64,000 nucleotides of DNA, taken from assembly GCF_016808095.1 (NCBI RefSeq), contig NC_068977.1, positions 26,189,364 to 26,253,363 of the forward strand, given 5' to 3'. The notes under the pieces are model-generated. The model searched no databases. It saw only the letters and a program-made list of their open reading frames with translations, and was not told where the DNA came from. Below, one piece after another: positions 1 through 12,029 of the stretch. How positions within the stretch are numbered: position 1 is the stretch's first letter; the number at the start of each line of letters is the position of its first letter. The position numbers were made by a program, and so were the translations under genes. This stretch comes from Vigna angularis (taxonomy: Eukaryota; Streptophyta; Magnoliopsida; Fabales; Fabaceae).

Positions 1-680
1 ATTAACTTTCTTAACATACGGTATCTTTTTACGTTGTATGTTAGAAGGCAACTTGATATTTTGACATTTTAATTGGACAAATTATATACGAATATACCTT
101 CATCACTAACACTTAATTTGTTAACTATCTTTTAGGATGAGAAGTTTCACTTTTGCACAATGAACAATCGCAAAACATAGGATAAATATGTAAATGGATT
201 GTGAGGTTTATAGAGTTATTGTATCTACTTATATATTACAAATTAATTATTATATTTACAATTATAAAGTATAAATTACTTCTAACTATAAATTAATTAT
301 TATATTTACAAATGTAAAGTTCAAATTACTTCAAACTATTTATATTTGTAATCGGATTGAAAGATTTAAAAAATGATAATTGCATCTATTTATACTATAA
401 ATTGATTATTAAATTTATCAACTTTTAAGATGATAATTATTTTTAGTTATACCTTATAAATTTATTTTATTTTTAGTTGACGTAAAATTTGTAATATATT
501 TTAGATATTAAAATATATACATATATTAAACTAGATATTTATATAAATGTTAATATATTTCAACAAATCTAGTCGTAAAATAGTTTAATACCATATTAAG
601 AATTAAAGTTAAACAAACTCATTCTTACAAAATCAAATTACAATAAAAGAAAATTATCAAAACTCATATATTATCAATAC
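1..680. other. AT-rich intergenic DNA with a 50-bp tandem duplication
   Basis: No coding region is supported. A stretch of about 50 bp beginning at 240 is repeated from about 290 with a few substitutions (shared core ATTAATTATTATATTTACAA). The rest is low-complexity A/T sequence ending at the TSD of the CACTA-type element. Confidence 0.7.
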
Positions 681-683
681 TTA

Positions 684-2102
684 CACTGGTGCAACGAAGG
701 GATATTGCTTCAGTTATTTTGGGTTTATAACAGTGGTGTTAGAATCGAAGTATATTCAGATGAGATAAAAAGTCGGGACTTTTGACCTCGGCTCAAAAAA
801 TAGGTAAAAAGTTTACGATTTTGTCTCGGTTCAAAAAACTTAAAAGCAGTAAAGCAAAAATAAAAAAATAAAAAATAAATAAATGATCTATTGTCTTAGT
901 TCTGGATCCAACCGAGACAATATCATTCATTGCCTCGATTGGATCCAGAACTGAGGCAATAGACCCTCTTTTGCCTCAGTTTTTACCAGAATCGCTATCT
1001 AAAATATGTTTTTTTTTAAAATTGATCGTTTTTGTAAACATTCCATATCACTTAAACCATATCACACAATCCCAGAAACACAGAAACAAACCTACACATA
1101 AAAGCAAGTATCAACAACCCAAAAATACAGTCCAACATATAACTATTTAATGTGATTTTTGGTTTTCATAACTATGGTTATTATTTTTGAACGAAATTTT
1201 TTTTAGCACTATTTTAAACTCCTATTTTAGGAGAAAAATCCCAGGAGCCTTTAATATGAAGTTTAAAAATTAGTTTGATTGCAAATCTTAAAATCATCAT
1301 AACTTTCACACTGGTTGTCCGATTTGCTATTATTATATATGAATTTAGGGTACAAAAAAATTTATGATATTGTGGTGACTCGAGCAACTAGCTAGTAGTC
1401 CTTCCAGATTGAACAAAAACGTTGTTTTCTCTTTTATCGAGAATTGTTTTTTTTAACTTTGAAAAATATTTAAGCATACTCTGAGTTTGGAGTATACCAA
1501 TGTTCTGATGTGTATGATGTATGATGAACAAACAACTAAACGAAAACATGAAAAATCTAAAACGAAACTAACCTTTAAAGTGAATTTAGGGTGAAAATGA
1601 AACGAAATGAACATCCCAAAGCATTTATTTGAAGAACACATGTCCACAAAATCAATTAGTCAAAACGAAAGAAAATCATACTTAAGCACTTAATCAACAT
1701 AGAAGGAAAGAAACAATGCAAAAAAAGTTGAAGATGATGATCGCGAAAATGGAAGACGGGAGAGCAATGGCAGAGTTTCACACACAGAAAATGGCTCTGT
1801 TTGTGAAATTTAACGTTAAATACATATTATTACCTTGGTTCTATAAAAAACCGCTGCCTAAAACCTCTAAAAAAAATCAGTTATTTTATGCCTCAATTTT
1901 ACAATGAATCGAGGCATAAGTACTCTATGATATCGGTTCTCTAAACAATTGAGGTTATAGACTCTTTTAGGTTTCAGTTCTTTTTTAACCAAGACATATA
2001 TGTTTGCGATAATTACAAAAATGTTATCACGTCATTTTATACTTCGATTACAACAAAACCGATATTAAATGCATGAGTTAAAATCCATATTTTTTACTAG
2101 TG
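684..2102. mobile_element. Non-autonomous CACTA-type DNA transposon
   Basis: The left end reads CACTGGTGCAACG and the right end reads TTTTTACTAGTG, which is the inverted CACTA-type terminus. The direct 3-bp repeat TTA flanks both ends (681-683 and 2103-2105), the length expected for the CACTA (En/Spm) superfamily. Both subterminal zones carry scattered short copies of a CTCGGTT/CTCAGTT-like motif in both orientations, as is usual for transposase-binding subterminal repeats. No transposase is encoded, so movement would need an autonomous relative. The 1.42-kb body has only short spurious ORFs. Confidence 0.7.
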
Positions 2103-2437
2103 TTATATATTAATTTTATTTTTAATTGACTTGAAATCTTCTACAAAATTTATCCTAAAAATATATATTTGGGTTTTTTCTAACATCCTCATGTTGAACC
2201 TTGTAAGAGATATTTGGAAACAATTGTTACGTTCATCTAAAAGACGACTACAATGTTTAAATATCTAAAATAAAACATTAAAAGTTAGAACGTAATTGTG
2301 TGTCAAAAACCTGTGCCCAAAACTTTAAAAATAGAATGCTCCAATTTTATATACACTAAATATTTTTGCAAACTTGAAAAAAAAACTATTACACAAACAT
2401 TAGTACAACTTCATGCATTCGATTATGTTACTTTTTA

Positions 2438-3314
2438 GGGTGTTGCTCCCTCCACCACCACACCTTTTTCCCTCCACCTCTTCTTTACTATTTTGTCCCT
2501 CAGTAAAATTTTATTTTTAGGGTTATTATTTTTTAATTTTACCCATTCACAACCTATTTCATTAATAACTTATTCTAGTTCTGTACATGAGTAAAATACT
2601 TTTCTTTCATTTTAACATTATATTTCTTCCTCTCTTTCTTTCGTCGTTGTGAGATACTACAAGTTGCAAAGGTTGCTGGTGGTGGAAAGAATTATCAAGC
2701 AGTCTCCCTCTCATGGTGCAGTGCGTGGAGTGCTTCCTCGTATTCGAATAAACCTTGAAATAAAACCCTAAAATAAAAAACGTAACCTTTAAACGGATGT
2801 GACATCCTTCAACGGATGTCAACATCCGTTTAAGGAAAAACGGATGTCGACATCCATTTTACCTTAAACGGATGTTGACATCCGTTGAAGATGTCACTTC
2901 CCGTAGGTTACGTTTTTTATTTTAGAGTTTGTTTTATTAGGGGACATCCGTTGAAGGATGTCACCTCCGTTGATGTATACTTCCTTACGCTGGTTGATGC
3001 TCTAGACGTTCTTCGATGTTCCTCCACACCACGGCGACGACGCTCCTTCACACCACGGCAGCAATGGAAGCTTTCAAACAAAAAAAAAACTGGGAAAAAA
3101 AAGGAATGGACGTGCGGGAGGTGGGGAGGTGAAACGAAAATAGGAAAAGGGGAAGAGAGTTCCGTGGGTGGGTGCTGGGAAAGTAAAATTAGGGTTTCAA
3201 ATTATTTAAAATAGGGTAAAAGTAAAAATATTTTTAACTTAAGGATATAATTATATTTAAAATAATGTGGGGAGGTGGAGGAAGTATAGGGTGGTGATGG
3301 AGTGAGCAACACCC
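2438..3314. mobile_element. Mutator-type MITE with long terminal inverted repeats
   Basis: The element starts GGGTGTTGCTCCCTCCACCA and ends with a close inverse (GAGCAACACCC preceded by inverted TCCACC-rich sequence). It is flanked by a perfect 9-bp direct repeat TACTTTTTA at 2429-2437 and 3315-3323, the TSD length typical of Mutator-like elements. There is no transposase. An internal hairpin occupies 2763-2931. Superfamily assignment rests on the TSD length and TIR shape. Confidence 0.78.
2763..2931. repeat. Inverted repeat with iterated ACGGATGT motif
   Basis: The arm at 2763-2787 (containing AAAAAACGTAACC) is complementary to 2907-2931 (GGTTACGTTTTTT). Between them ACGGATGT and its complement ACATCCGT recur about eight times, alternating orientation, so the block can fold into nested hairpins. 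It lies in the middle of the MITE. Confidence 0.75.
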
Positions 3315-3323
3315 TACTTTTTA

Positions 3324-3707
3324 TTGTCCAAATCAAATCCAACTTATCTCGTCCAATTTTTTAGTATTTTTTTCAAATAGAGATAGCAAATGAATTCCTT
3401 TTAGTGATTTTTATGAGTTTTGTTCAAATTCATCTTACTTTTTATTGGAAATCCTCACATTAACTAAAAATTTATATTAAATATTATTTTATTTTAATTT
3501 TGTAATTTATTTATAAGACAAACAATAATTTTTACTCTTTTCTATAATTATTTAACATATATTTAATTATTATTTGATATACATATAATTATATTTTTTT
3601 TCTACATATTTAACATAAAAAAAACTTTGATATTAAATATTTGATAATATTATATATTTTTTATTATGATTTTTTTATAAGAAAACTATTTAACCAATAT
3701 TTAGAAC
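3324..3707. other. AT-rich spacer
   Basis: About 380 bp of A/T-rich sequence between the MITE and the Cassandra TRIM. I see no gene, RNA or structured repeat. Confidence 0.6.
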
Positions 3708-4450
3708 TGTGACACCCGGACACTGACGAGGGCGGAGAGTGATCGCCGGTGTAAGAGGCATGGTGCAGAGGGCACTGACAAGGAGCAGCTCCTGGCAGGC
3801 TTCCAGTGGAAAGGGCACATGGATGAATCGAACATACACCGGAATGAGAGGGATCTAGAGACTGTATAGGTATGAGACTATACAATTGAAGGATAGCTTA
3901 AAGGAATTGATTTGACTACTCATATCACCAAGCATTTGCTTTTCGGTAGCCCAACTAGTAAGAACTCCATGGTTAAGCGTGCTTAGCCTGGAGTAATTTG
4001 GGATAGGTGACCTTCTAGGAAGTTTTCCCAGAAAGTGTGCGAGTGAGGACAAAGCACACTGGAAAGCCTGGTGGTGATCTGTGGGGGCAGTCAATGGTCC
4101 CTATGAGTTGCCGGAACATTACAAATGGTATCAAAGCCTAGCCTCTCCCAGTACGGTGTGGTTCGAGGACGAACCAGACGGAAGCTGGTGGGCATGTGAC
4201 ACCCGGGCACTAACGAGGGCGGGGAGTGATCGCCGGTGCAAGAGGCATGGTGCAGGGGGCACTGACAAGGAGCGGCTCCTGACAGGCTTCTAGTGGAAGG
4301 GGCACATGGATGAATCGAACATACACTGGAATGAGAGGAATCTAAAGACTGTATAGGTATGAGACTATACAGTTGAAGGATAACTTAAAGGAATTTTCGG
4401 TAGTCTAACTCATAAGAACTCCATGGTTAAGCATGCTTAACCTGGGATAA
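3708..4450 (+). mobile_element. Cassandra-type TRIM retrotransposon, 3' LTR truncated
   Basis: The 5' LTR (about 3708-4123) starts TGTGACACCCGG. A 72-bp internal segment follows, with a primer-binding site TGGTATCAAAGCC at 4126-4138 (complementary to initiator-Met tRNA) and a purine-rich stretch GGAAGCTGGTGGG before the second TGTGACACCCGG at 4195. The second LTR lacks about 35 bp internally and stops near 4450, so it is 5'-only. Both LTRs carry a 5S-rRNA-like segment, the hallmark of Cassandra terminal-repeat retrotransposons in miniature. It encodes no protein. The two LTRs differ at many sites, so this is an old copy. Confidence 0.85.
3946..4035 (+). other. 5S-rRNA-like domain inside the Cassandra LTR
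   Basis: AGAACTCC...GTTAAGCGTGCTT followed by GGGATAGGTGACC and TAGGAAGT matches the order and spacing of the plant 5S rRNA internal promoter: the A-box/intermediate region at about 3970-3984 and the C-box at about 4000-4012. In Cassandra this domain can recruit RNA polymerase III machinery. The sequence is diverged from functional 5S rRNA and not followed by a clean T-run terminator, so it is not a true 5S gene. A second shorter copy lies at about 4405-4448. Confidence 0.75.
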
Positions 4451-5560
4451 AAGTATGAGTACGGCATCTCTAATTCCAAAACTAATTATTTTAGATTCTA
4501 CATATTTATTCAAAATATTAACTGTTACATTTGTGGACAAAAATAAACTTATTTATTTTAAGTTCTTCGAAAATTGTACTGCTTTAGCATGTATAATTAA
4601 AGATATAACTTATGAAACAATTATAGTTTTGGAATGGAGGAAATACTAAAATTTTAATAAAAACAAAATTTCTCAAATTTCAGGCCATGTCCAAACATAG
4701 TTTTAGAAACATTTAAAGAAATTCTTTATGATATGTTATAATGCTAAAATATATTTACATCTATTAAAAGATTGTTTTTATTTTTAAATTTGCATAAGTA
4801 CTCGTTTGAAACAAAGTAGTCAATTAATGAAGAGAAGTTCATATAAAAAGAACAAAATAGGAAAAGAGCATGCTGGTCAAACAAATAATACATTACGTGT
4901 TAGTTAATTTTCTAATACTTTATCATCTCTTCCATCAAAGTAGTAAGTAGATACTACAAAAGTCTTTCATTTGTACAACATAAAAGTGGCATTTTTAAGA
5001 AACTTATATATTCACTTACCCAAAGAAGTTATATAAAAGGCCATCCTTTCATCAAGAAACTAGACGTTATATGAGACGAATCTTTAGCTTACTTTATTTA
5101 AACTTTTCTTATAATTATGCTATAACTTTGTCATCTTCACTCTTTATTGAATACTTGGACAAACAATTTTGGGTATAAAATTGTTGTCAAACACTTCTAT
5201 GGTAGAAGGGGTTGGAAATAGATATGATATATGATAAACCAGTATAAAAAACTGTGGACTGTCATTTGTTTCCTTCAACAATTATGGTCCATCTTCCACT
5301 AACATTGGTTCAGCTGTATTAATATAAAGAATGACTCAAGGGAAGATAAACCAGAAAGTTGCATTATATTAACCAAATATGAACAGCCTTGTCCTCAACC
5401 AACAACCATGAATTCAGGTCCAAGCGAAGACGGACAAACCTTATGAAAAAAAAATTCGAATAAAATAAGATCTCTAGTTCAGCAGTTAACTAACCAACAG
5501 AAAGCATTAAAAGCATAATCCCACACCAAATTATATATAAACATTGATTCAGAAAGTATC
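4451..5560. other. Intergenic DNA downstream of SGT1
   Basis: A/T-rich sequence without a supported gene. The last few hundred bases before 5561 lie beyond the SGT1 stop codon and should include its 3' UTR, but no polyadenylation signal can be assigned with confidence. Confidence 0.6.
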
Positions 5561-8500
5561 TTAATATTCCCATTTTTTCAACTCCATGCCATCAGGAGGA
5601 CTTCCCTCCACCTTCTTTGATCCCACTTCTTTCCAGTTTGTAGACAGCACAGTTCCATTAGACTCCACCTATATAATAAAATTGAAGAGAGGTAAGGTGC
5701 AATGAATACACCAACATGCACTGAACACAATTTGCTGCCATTCTCTAAATAATAGTTGTGATTGTGATTCACTAGACATGCCCTGAATAAAGAGGATTTA
5801 AAAGTTTGGCCTATGTAATGAGCAGAATTTGATAGATGAAGAATGTAAAACTCACAAATGACTTTTTCATTGCTCTTCTGGTATCCTCATCTGCATCTTG
5901 GTATATTTCCCGGAAAAATTTGTTCAATGCAGCATCCCCGTCGAGCTTTTCATCTTTCTCCTGAAATGAAGAATGTTAGGAGCAAGATTTGCACTCACTA
6001 AAATACAAACAGTTAACACATTTACAAACCTCTTTCTTGACTTGAGCTTCGATCTTGTCCCAATCTCTGGTTTGTTTTGAGGACGGGTAAGAAGGTCTAT
6101 GACTTGCAGTAACTGCAAAATTCACGAAAAGGGATAAAGCATTTTAGCATGAAAAACTGGACCTTGCCATGCAAATGTTCACCAGTATTGTAGCTAGAAT
6201 ATTAGCCTCTAGTAAAACGGTTTATGTTCCTGCTAAGATAAAATCTCCACCCTTTTTCAGTGACTTCTAGTTTTACATTTTCGTTCTTTAATTCATTAAA
6301 TTCCCAACTTTTCCTCTCCTTAACTTGTGCAATTTCTAATCTATCCCTTCCTTAAAAACAGTACACCTTCCCACCCTTCACTTGACTAATTATAGTCCCA
6401 TGTTTATGGTCTCTACACATCCATCACATAGGACCCATTATACCAAAGTCACCACATGAAGAAAAAGGAAACCATTATACCAAAGTCACCAAACAAGAGA
6501 GGAAGGAAACTCCAAAATCCAAATAAGTGTCAAGTTACCTGAAGAGGCATTAACCATCTGTGGAACTACAACGTTTTTGGTGAATTCAAGAGATGACCAA
6601 TGAATAGGTTCCGCTTTCTCAAGGCGAATTTCAATTTTGGTTGATAATACATCATACCGGCAATTGGAGGGTACAATCTGATAGAGGAAAACCAAAGTTC
6701 AACACAGTATACACAGTACAAAATAACAAAAAGCACTAATAATATAAACCATACAAAGGAGTTTAAATGCAACTATGGAAATAAAGGTGCTTGAGACCAG
6801 CCAAAAAAATAAAAATAGGACGAGATAACCAAAGCTTAAACTATCTTCAGTATCAACCACACTAGGAAAAAACCAAAACTACACTATGCACGTATAAAAG
6901 ACTGTAAGATACATTTTCCCAGTGATCCAATCTTTTATGCTGACAAACAGGTCTTGTTCATACCTTTCCAAATAAGCGAGTTTGAAAAACATATGCATCT
7001 TCCCCTGGGACATTAATACTAACACTTAGCTACAAAAGAAAAAAATAAGGAGGGACTAAGATTAGAATGTGATTCACCAAAATGAATACAAGTGCACCAA
7101 AGGCTAGATAAAAAAGCATTTAATAAATATTGTATGATGTGAACCATACTATTTGTTCGCCAAATTCAACAGTTATGCTTTCCTTGGGGATTTTCTTTGC
7201 AAATATGGTTACAACCACCTGATCAGGTTTCTGGTAGAATTCATGCCTGCATAAATTTTGTTTTCAAAGAGTCAAAGCCTGAGAAATTTAATTTAGTTCC
7301 TTCCTTTAATAGAAATATTCCAGTTCACATAGTAGAACATTATCACAAGCAAACAATACAACGTTAAGCATTGCAGACTTGCTTGCAAGTTCTCCCTATC
7401 AGATACTAAATTAAAAATTGTTAAAAAAATTAAAAACTATGGGAATATCCTCTCTATAAGTTAATTGATAGATATCAAATGATTCATGATATTTAATTGA
7501 ACAATGTAATCTTCTCGGATCGTTGGTTAATGGCTCTATAATCCACCATGACCAAGCAGTTTAGCCTTTGATCCTTATCTCTACTATTCTAACATAAAGC
7601 TAAATTTGTGCACATGGAGGATGGAACAGTGGCCAGTGTAGCGCCATACTTCAAGCCCAAAGGTCTCTTGAATGAAGATATGTGCCAGGACATTAAATAT
7701 AAAAAAATAAAATAAAATCATTCATTTTGACTTTACCCAAATCTTTAACTTTTGGGATAATTAGTTCAAACACAGCATCAAAGTCCATAATAAAGTGGTA
7801 TAAAATTAGATATTTTCTCCCCCATTCTTTTAATGAAAAGATAAATTTCAGCAAAAAACTCTGAGCTTATTCATTGTTCATCTAAAGCCAAAAAATGGAA
7901 AATGATAGACAGAACTATTCATAAACTTCATCTAAAAGATTAAGCATTTGGGAGTGTTACTTTTTAAGACAAAAAATATCAAATACAAAACATAATCACA
8001 ATAACTAAAACAGCTGAAGCACTGTTAATATATACACAAATAGTCCTAGTGAATATGCATAACCATAAAGTAAAAGCATGTTTGACCTATATTTAGGTTT
8101 ATTCACAGCAACTGGTGGCTTCTCTGGAAGATCATCCTGTTGTTGAACATCTTTTGGATTATCATCCTGCGCTATGGTCTTTTCCTGTATAGGTATGGTG
8201 GTATAAGATTCTTCTGTTCAACACATGTCCATCAAGTTCAAGTCAGTTTCCTAGCCAAAAATGGCATCAATCCACATTTTCACTTCCAACAGTCAAGAAA
8301 CAGTCATCAGTCAGACATAAAACAAAATCTAAAACATGAAAATTACACCTCAAAGACAAATAAGTTTAATTAAATAAAAAGGATTTTACCATTAGAAAGA
8401 ACAAAGTTCACCTGCAATGAGCTTATCACACTCTTTGATTAAATTAACAAATCTTGGGTTGTCTGGAGACAATGAAGCACCAGTCTCCAGAGCAGCCTTG

Positions 8501-10103
8501 GCCGTCTGATACTCCTCAAGCTTCAAGCATGCAGTACTGCAATTGAAACAATAAATTTAAATGTCAAAACATAAAATAGGATGTGATCTGCTGATGCACA
8601 GAATGCAATTTCAATCAACTTTAGCCTCAGATGTCGTCATTAACCATCATGTAAATCACGTAAAATACTGTCATATTTAAATTTAAATAAATTATATATT
8701 CAAGCATAATAATCTCTTCATTAGTCAATAAAAAATTCACATTAATAGTTTAAATATAAGGCCATGTTTCAATAAGAAGACAATTATATAATATGCATGC
8801 TAGTATCAGATATATGTACATTGTGTATACATTGCCAATTTTGAAGTGGTTATGCATACAGATATTGTGCCACCTTATATCATTGTGTCTCCTCAACTGA
8901 ATCTCCACCTTTCACTCTTATATGTCCATTTAGCATTGTTTCCTATTGTTATCCTCATAAATAGGAATCTATCATTTACTCTAATAGAACACCACCATTT
9001 GATTAAGTAGTCATTCTCTATTTAAGAGGGTAGATATTGTGCCACCTTATATCATTGTGTCTCCTCAACTGAATCTCCACCTTTCACTCTTATATGCCCA
9101 TTTAGCATTGTTTCCTATTGTTATCCTCATAAATAGGAATCTATCATTTACTCTAATAGAACACCACCATTTGATTAAGTAGTCATTCTCTATTTAAGAG
9201 GTTGCTTTTGACAACACTTACCAAAAGTAACAATATTTCTGGATACTATATATTAAAAAATGTTTGATTACTCATTTGGTTGAGTTCAATGTTTTGAAAT
9301 TTAGTCCTGCACCTAAGAACTACTTATTTTAGTACTAGAAGATACACTGTTAACTCTCTCAGTCCTTACACACACACTTATTAATCTATTTCAGTTCCTA
9401 CAAATTTGGCCAACAGAGACTAAAAAGAATTAAAAGGTGCATATTTGTAGGAACTAAAACAAATGGTTTCTAACTGCAGGGACTAACAAATAGAATACAG
9501 GTATAAGAACAAATGAATAATCAAACCTTTTGAAAAAATTTAAAGACAAGGTGGCGTTGTACTTACCCTTTCCGTAGATATGCTTTTGGCAGAGAAGGAT
9601 TCAATTCAATTGCTTTGTTAGCATCAGCAACAGCCTCTGCACAAAAGAGGAAAAGCAAATCAAAATTCTAACTTAGTAAAACATTGAAACCACATGTCTG
9701 CAGGGTGCAGACAACCATGAACACAATCCCAAGTAAAGACTATACGAAGATTTGTCAAATTTTTTTTTATGAAAAAACAACACCAACAAAACAGACATTA
9801 ATCGATAAAAACTTGGTCAAACTCCCATCTCCTCCCACATGACCCAATTGAACACAGGAGTAACAAAAACTCAATGATTCCCACAGAATAGACAAAAGGG
9901 TAAGAGAAAAACAAACTTTTGAAGGGAGGAAGTGAGAGTGTACCAGTTAAGTTGTTCAATTTGATGTTGCCTTGAGCGCGGTCGGCATAGAGTTCAGCTT
10001 TGTTGGGTTCGAGGTTAATTGCCTGAGATAGAAGGTCCACTGCGAGTTCGAAGTGGTCTTCGACAAAGGCTTCTTTGGCTCTCGCTTCAAGATCGGAAGC
10101 CAT
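5561..10103 (-). CDS. SGT1: SGT1 co-chaperone (TPR-CS-SGS protein), ten exons
   Basis: SGT1 is a cytosolic/nuclear co-chaperone that binds HSP90 and RAR1, stabilises NLR immune receptors and associates with SCF ubiquitin ligases. Ten coding exons join in frame with GT-AG introns: 9944-10103, 9567-9636, 8412-8536, 8087-8213, 7150-7246, 6964-7029, 6539-6677, 6030-6112, 5856-5960 and 5561-5668. They total 1080 nt, or 359 residues, the usual plant SGT1 length. Residues 1 to about 118 form the TPR domain (start [13 protein letters not shown]; later [18 protein letters not shown]). A variable linker is followed by the CS domain at about 161-255 ([20 protein letters not shown], then [21 protein letters not shown]). 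The SGS domain occupies about 272-359 ([14 protein letters not shown], then [13 protein letters not shown], ending [12 protein letters not shown]). The start is the first ATG of the TPR exon, after a CT-rich leader. Every junction preserves frame and no stop is seen, so the gene looks intact. The identification is from family motifs; splice sites are read by eye. Confidence 0.96.
8861..9201. repeat. 172-bp direct tandem duplication in SGT1 intron 2
   Basis: GATATTGTGCCACCTTATAT begins at 8861 and again at 9033, and the roughly 170 bp that follow are nearly identical in both copies (one clear change, ATGTCC versus ATGCCC). It lies wholly within the intron between exons 2 and 3 and does not touch a splice site. 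The near identity implies a recent duplication. Confidence 0.9.
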
Positions 10104-10330
10104 GGGAGCAAAGAAGAGAGGAAAAAGAAGGTTTGAAGGAAGAAGAGAAAGAAAACTCTAGAGATGGAGTGTGTGATTTGGAATTCGAAGAGAAAGAAGA
10201 AGGAATAGGAATGATGGATTGACGGGAGAGAGGGATGTGAGATGGGTATGGTATGATAGAGAGAGTGGAAGACGTAAACTGCAAGGGGGAAATGAGAAGA
10301 CTTTCACAAGTCTTCCCAAAAAACATTATA
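10104..10330 (-). promoter_or_regulatory. SGT1 5' leader / proximal promoter region
   Basis: Read on the minus strand, this is strongly CT-rich (many CTCTCT and TTCTTC runs), typical of plant 5' leaders and Y-patch core promoters. No convincing TATA box is placed; the A/T-rich stretch beyond about 10325 could supply one. The transcription start cannot be fixed from sequence alone. Confidence 0.45.
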
Positions 10331-10702
10331 TTGTTATAAGTTATAATAATTATAATAATTTAAATAGTAATCATTATATTAGTAATTATTACTCTTGATA
10401 ATTAGTAATTGATAATTATTTTTTCTTTGAAACATAAAATAACAAAGAATAATATTACGTGTGTGCAGTTATTTAATAAAAAAATTATTATTATGATTAT
10501 AAAATTTAAATATAAATAATTTTTATAATTTTATTGTAAATATTGTAGATGATTTTTAATTAAAAATTAGTTAAATTTATAAAAATGATCAAATAAAAAT
10601 GGTTAAATTTACGTAATAATTAATTACTTAAAAGATAATATTGATAAAATAATTATTTTAATTTAATTTTTAAAATTGAAAAAAAAAATATAAACACAAA
10701 AG

Positions 10703-10705
<3 letters not shown>
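10331..10705. other. AT-rich spacer between SGT1 and the (TA)n tract
   Basis: Low-complexity A/T sequence with no gene. It may contain distal SGT1 promoter elements, but none can be named. Confidence 0.55.

Positions 10706-10759
<54 letters not shown>
10706..10759. repeat. (TA)n microsatellite, left flank of the gypsy insertion
   Basis: About 27 uninterrupted TA units directly abut the TG terminus of the LTR at 10760. The matching tract at 16200-16286 abuts the other end, so the retroelement sits inside one original dinucleotide array. Confidence 0.95.
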
Positions 10760-10763
<4 letters not shown>

Positions 10764-11711
10764 TCGGATGTGTCGGGCCGTGCGGTTCTGAACCTTCAAG
10801 CTCTCCTGCGATCTGGTCCCGGTGGCGGATCTTCTTCCCGAGCCTTGACTTTCCTGTTGATCCGGAGGGGTGGAGACCTACAAAAGATTCTCCGATGCCA
10901 AAGTCAGTTTCAGAGCAATGGCTTTTCTTAAGGGACAGCAATAAATATGCATGCAATCTAACCTGTTTACCACTCACCATGAACCTGTATTTATAGTTTT
11001 CGCTATGGGCTTGGGATTAGTGAACAGTTAATCACGGCCCAATCAGCCCAATAGCTCCTGATTTCAATCATGGCCCAATCAGCCCAATAGCTCTTAATTT
11101 CTACTTACCTCTAAACCAGGTCAGTTTACTTGAGCCATAATGATTGATGATTTGGCCGGTCAGTGGAATATGGGCGTTCGTCTTTCCTATGGGCGACTCG
11201 GGCACTAAATTGGGCGGACGATCCTCTGTGTGGTCGTCCGGCACCTTGTTGGGGCGGACGATCCCTTATGCGGTCGTCCGGTCTTCGTTGGGCGGACGAT
11301 CGATTATGCGGTCGCCCGGTCTTTCGTTGGGCAGACGATCCCTTATGCGGACGCCCGGTCTTTCGTTGGGCGGACGCTCGGCATTTCGTGATCTCCATTA
11401 TTCTGTAGGACACTTTTTGTGAGCATGGAGAGTGCGACGCTATCTCGTAGTGATGGGATTCCTTGTGAGTTCTTCAAAGTTTCTCTTAGGCTTGTGGTCG
11501 GCGTATCCACCAAGATGGTTGGACGGCCTCATTAGGGGGCGTCCCTACGTGCGACGCCGGATTCCTGCTAGGTTCAATCCGTACTTACTTGGGCGGCCAA
11601 GACTTGGGCGATCGAGCATTTGTCTGAGGCGGATATGACATGGGCGTCGTTTGGGCGGCACCGGTCGCCTCAGGGGCGTCCTCTGTACGGCGCCCGGCAT
11701 CTCCTGGTACA
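10760..11711 (-). repeat. 3' LTR of the Tat-type element (complete)
   Basis: This 952-bp LTR reads TGTACCAGGAGATGCC at its start and ends CACATCCGAAACA on the minus strand (TG...CA). It has a minus-strand TATA box at 10987-10996 and several GGGCGGACGATC-like short repeats at 11200-11380. The first 446 bp in minus orientation recur at 15754-16199 without a visible difference. Confidence 0.78.
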
Positions 11712-11728
11712 CAAGCCCCCCAAGTCCT
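11712..11728 (-). promoter_or_regulatory. Polypurine tract of the Tat-type element
   Basis: On the minus strand, GGACTTGGGGGGCTTG directly precedes the LTR start TGTACC. This is the expected position of the plus-strand priming site and supports minus orientation. Confidence 0.6.
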
Positions 11729-11946
11729 AGTGCACGTAGTGAACGTAGGATTTTTTGGGTGCGGCGAACTTTGGATCTGGAACTCGCTATTGGGCTTTAT
11801 CCAGTGGGCTTTTCGAATTTGAAAATTAAGCGGGAAAACGTGTGGCGCGTTTCCATTGGCGAGAGGTGAAACGTCGATCAATCTGCGGCGTTGATGGTGC
11901 CAAATCTGAACGGCCAGGATGTTTCTAACGGTTACTAACTCCTCCC

Positions 11947-11955
11947 TATAAATAG
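11947..11955 (+). promoter_or_regulatory. TATA box for the antisense gene
   Basis: TATAAATAG lies about 80 bp upstream of the ATG at 12030, on the strand opposite to the retroelement's own transcription. This suggests that the antisense gene has its own promoter. Confidence 0.55.
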
Positions 11956-12029
11956 TGGGTTTGGACGGGGTCATTTTCACTTATCTTCCTTACTTCAGAG
12001 CTCGAGATTCTTTTTCCCTCAGGTAATAA

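Noticed and set aside
3946..4035. A functional 5S rRNA gene
   Set aside because: The segment is diverged, lies inside a TRIM LTR with a primer-binding site after it, and lacks a clear terminator. It is a Cassandra 5S-like domain.
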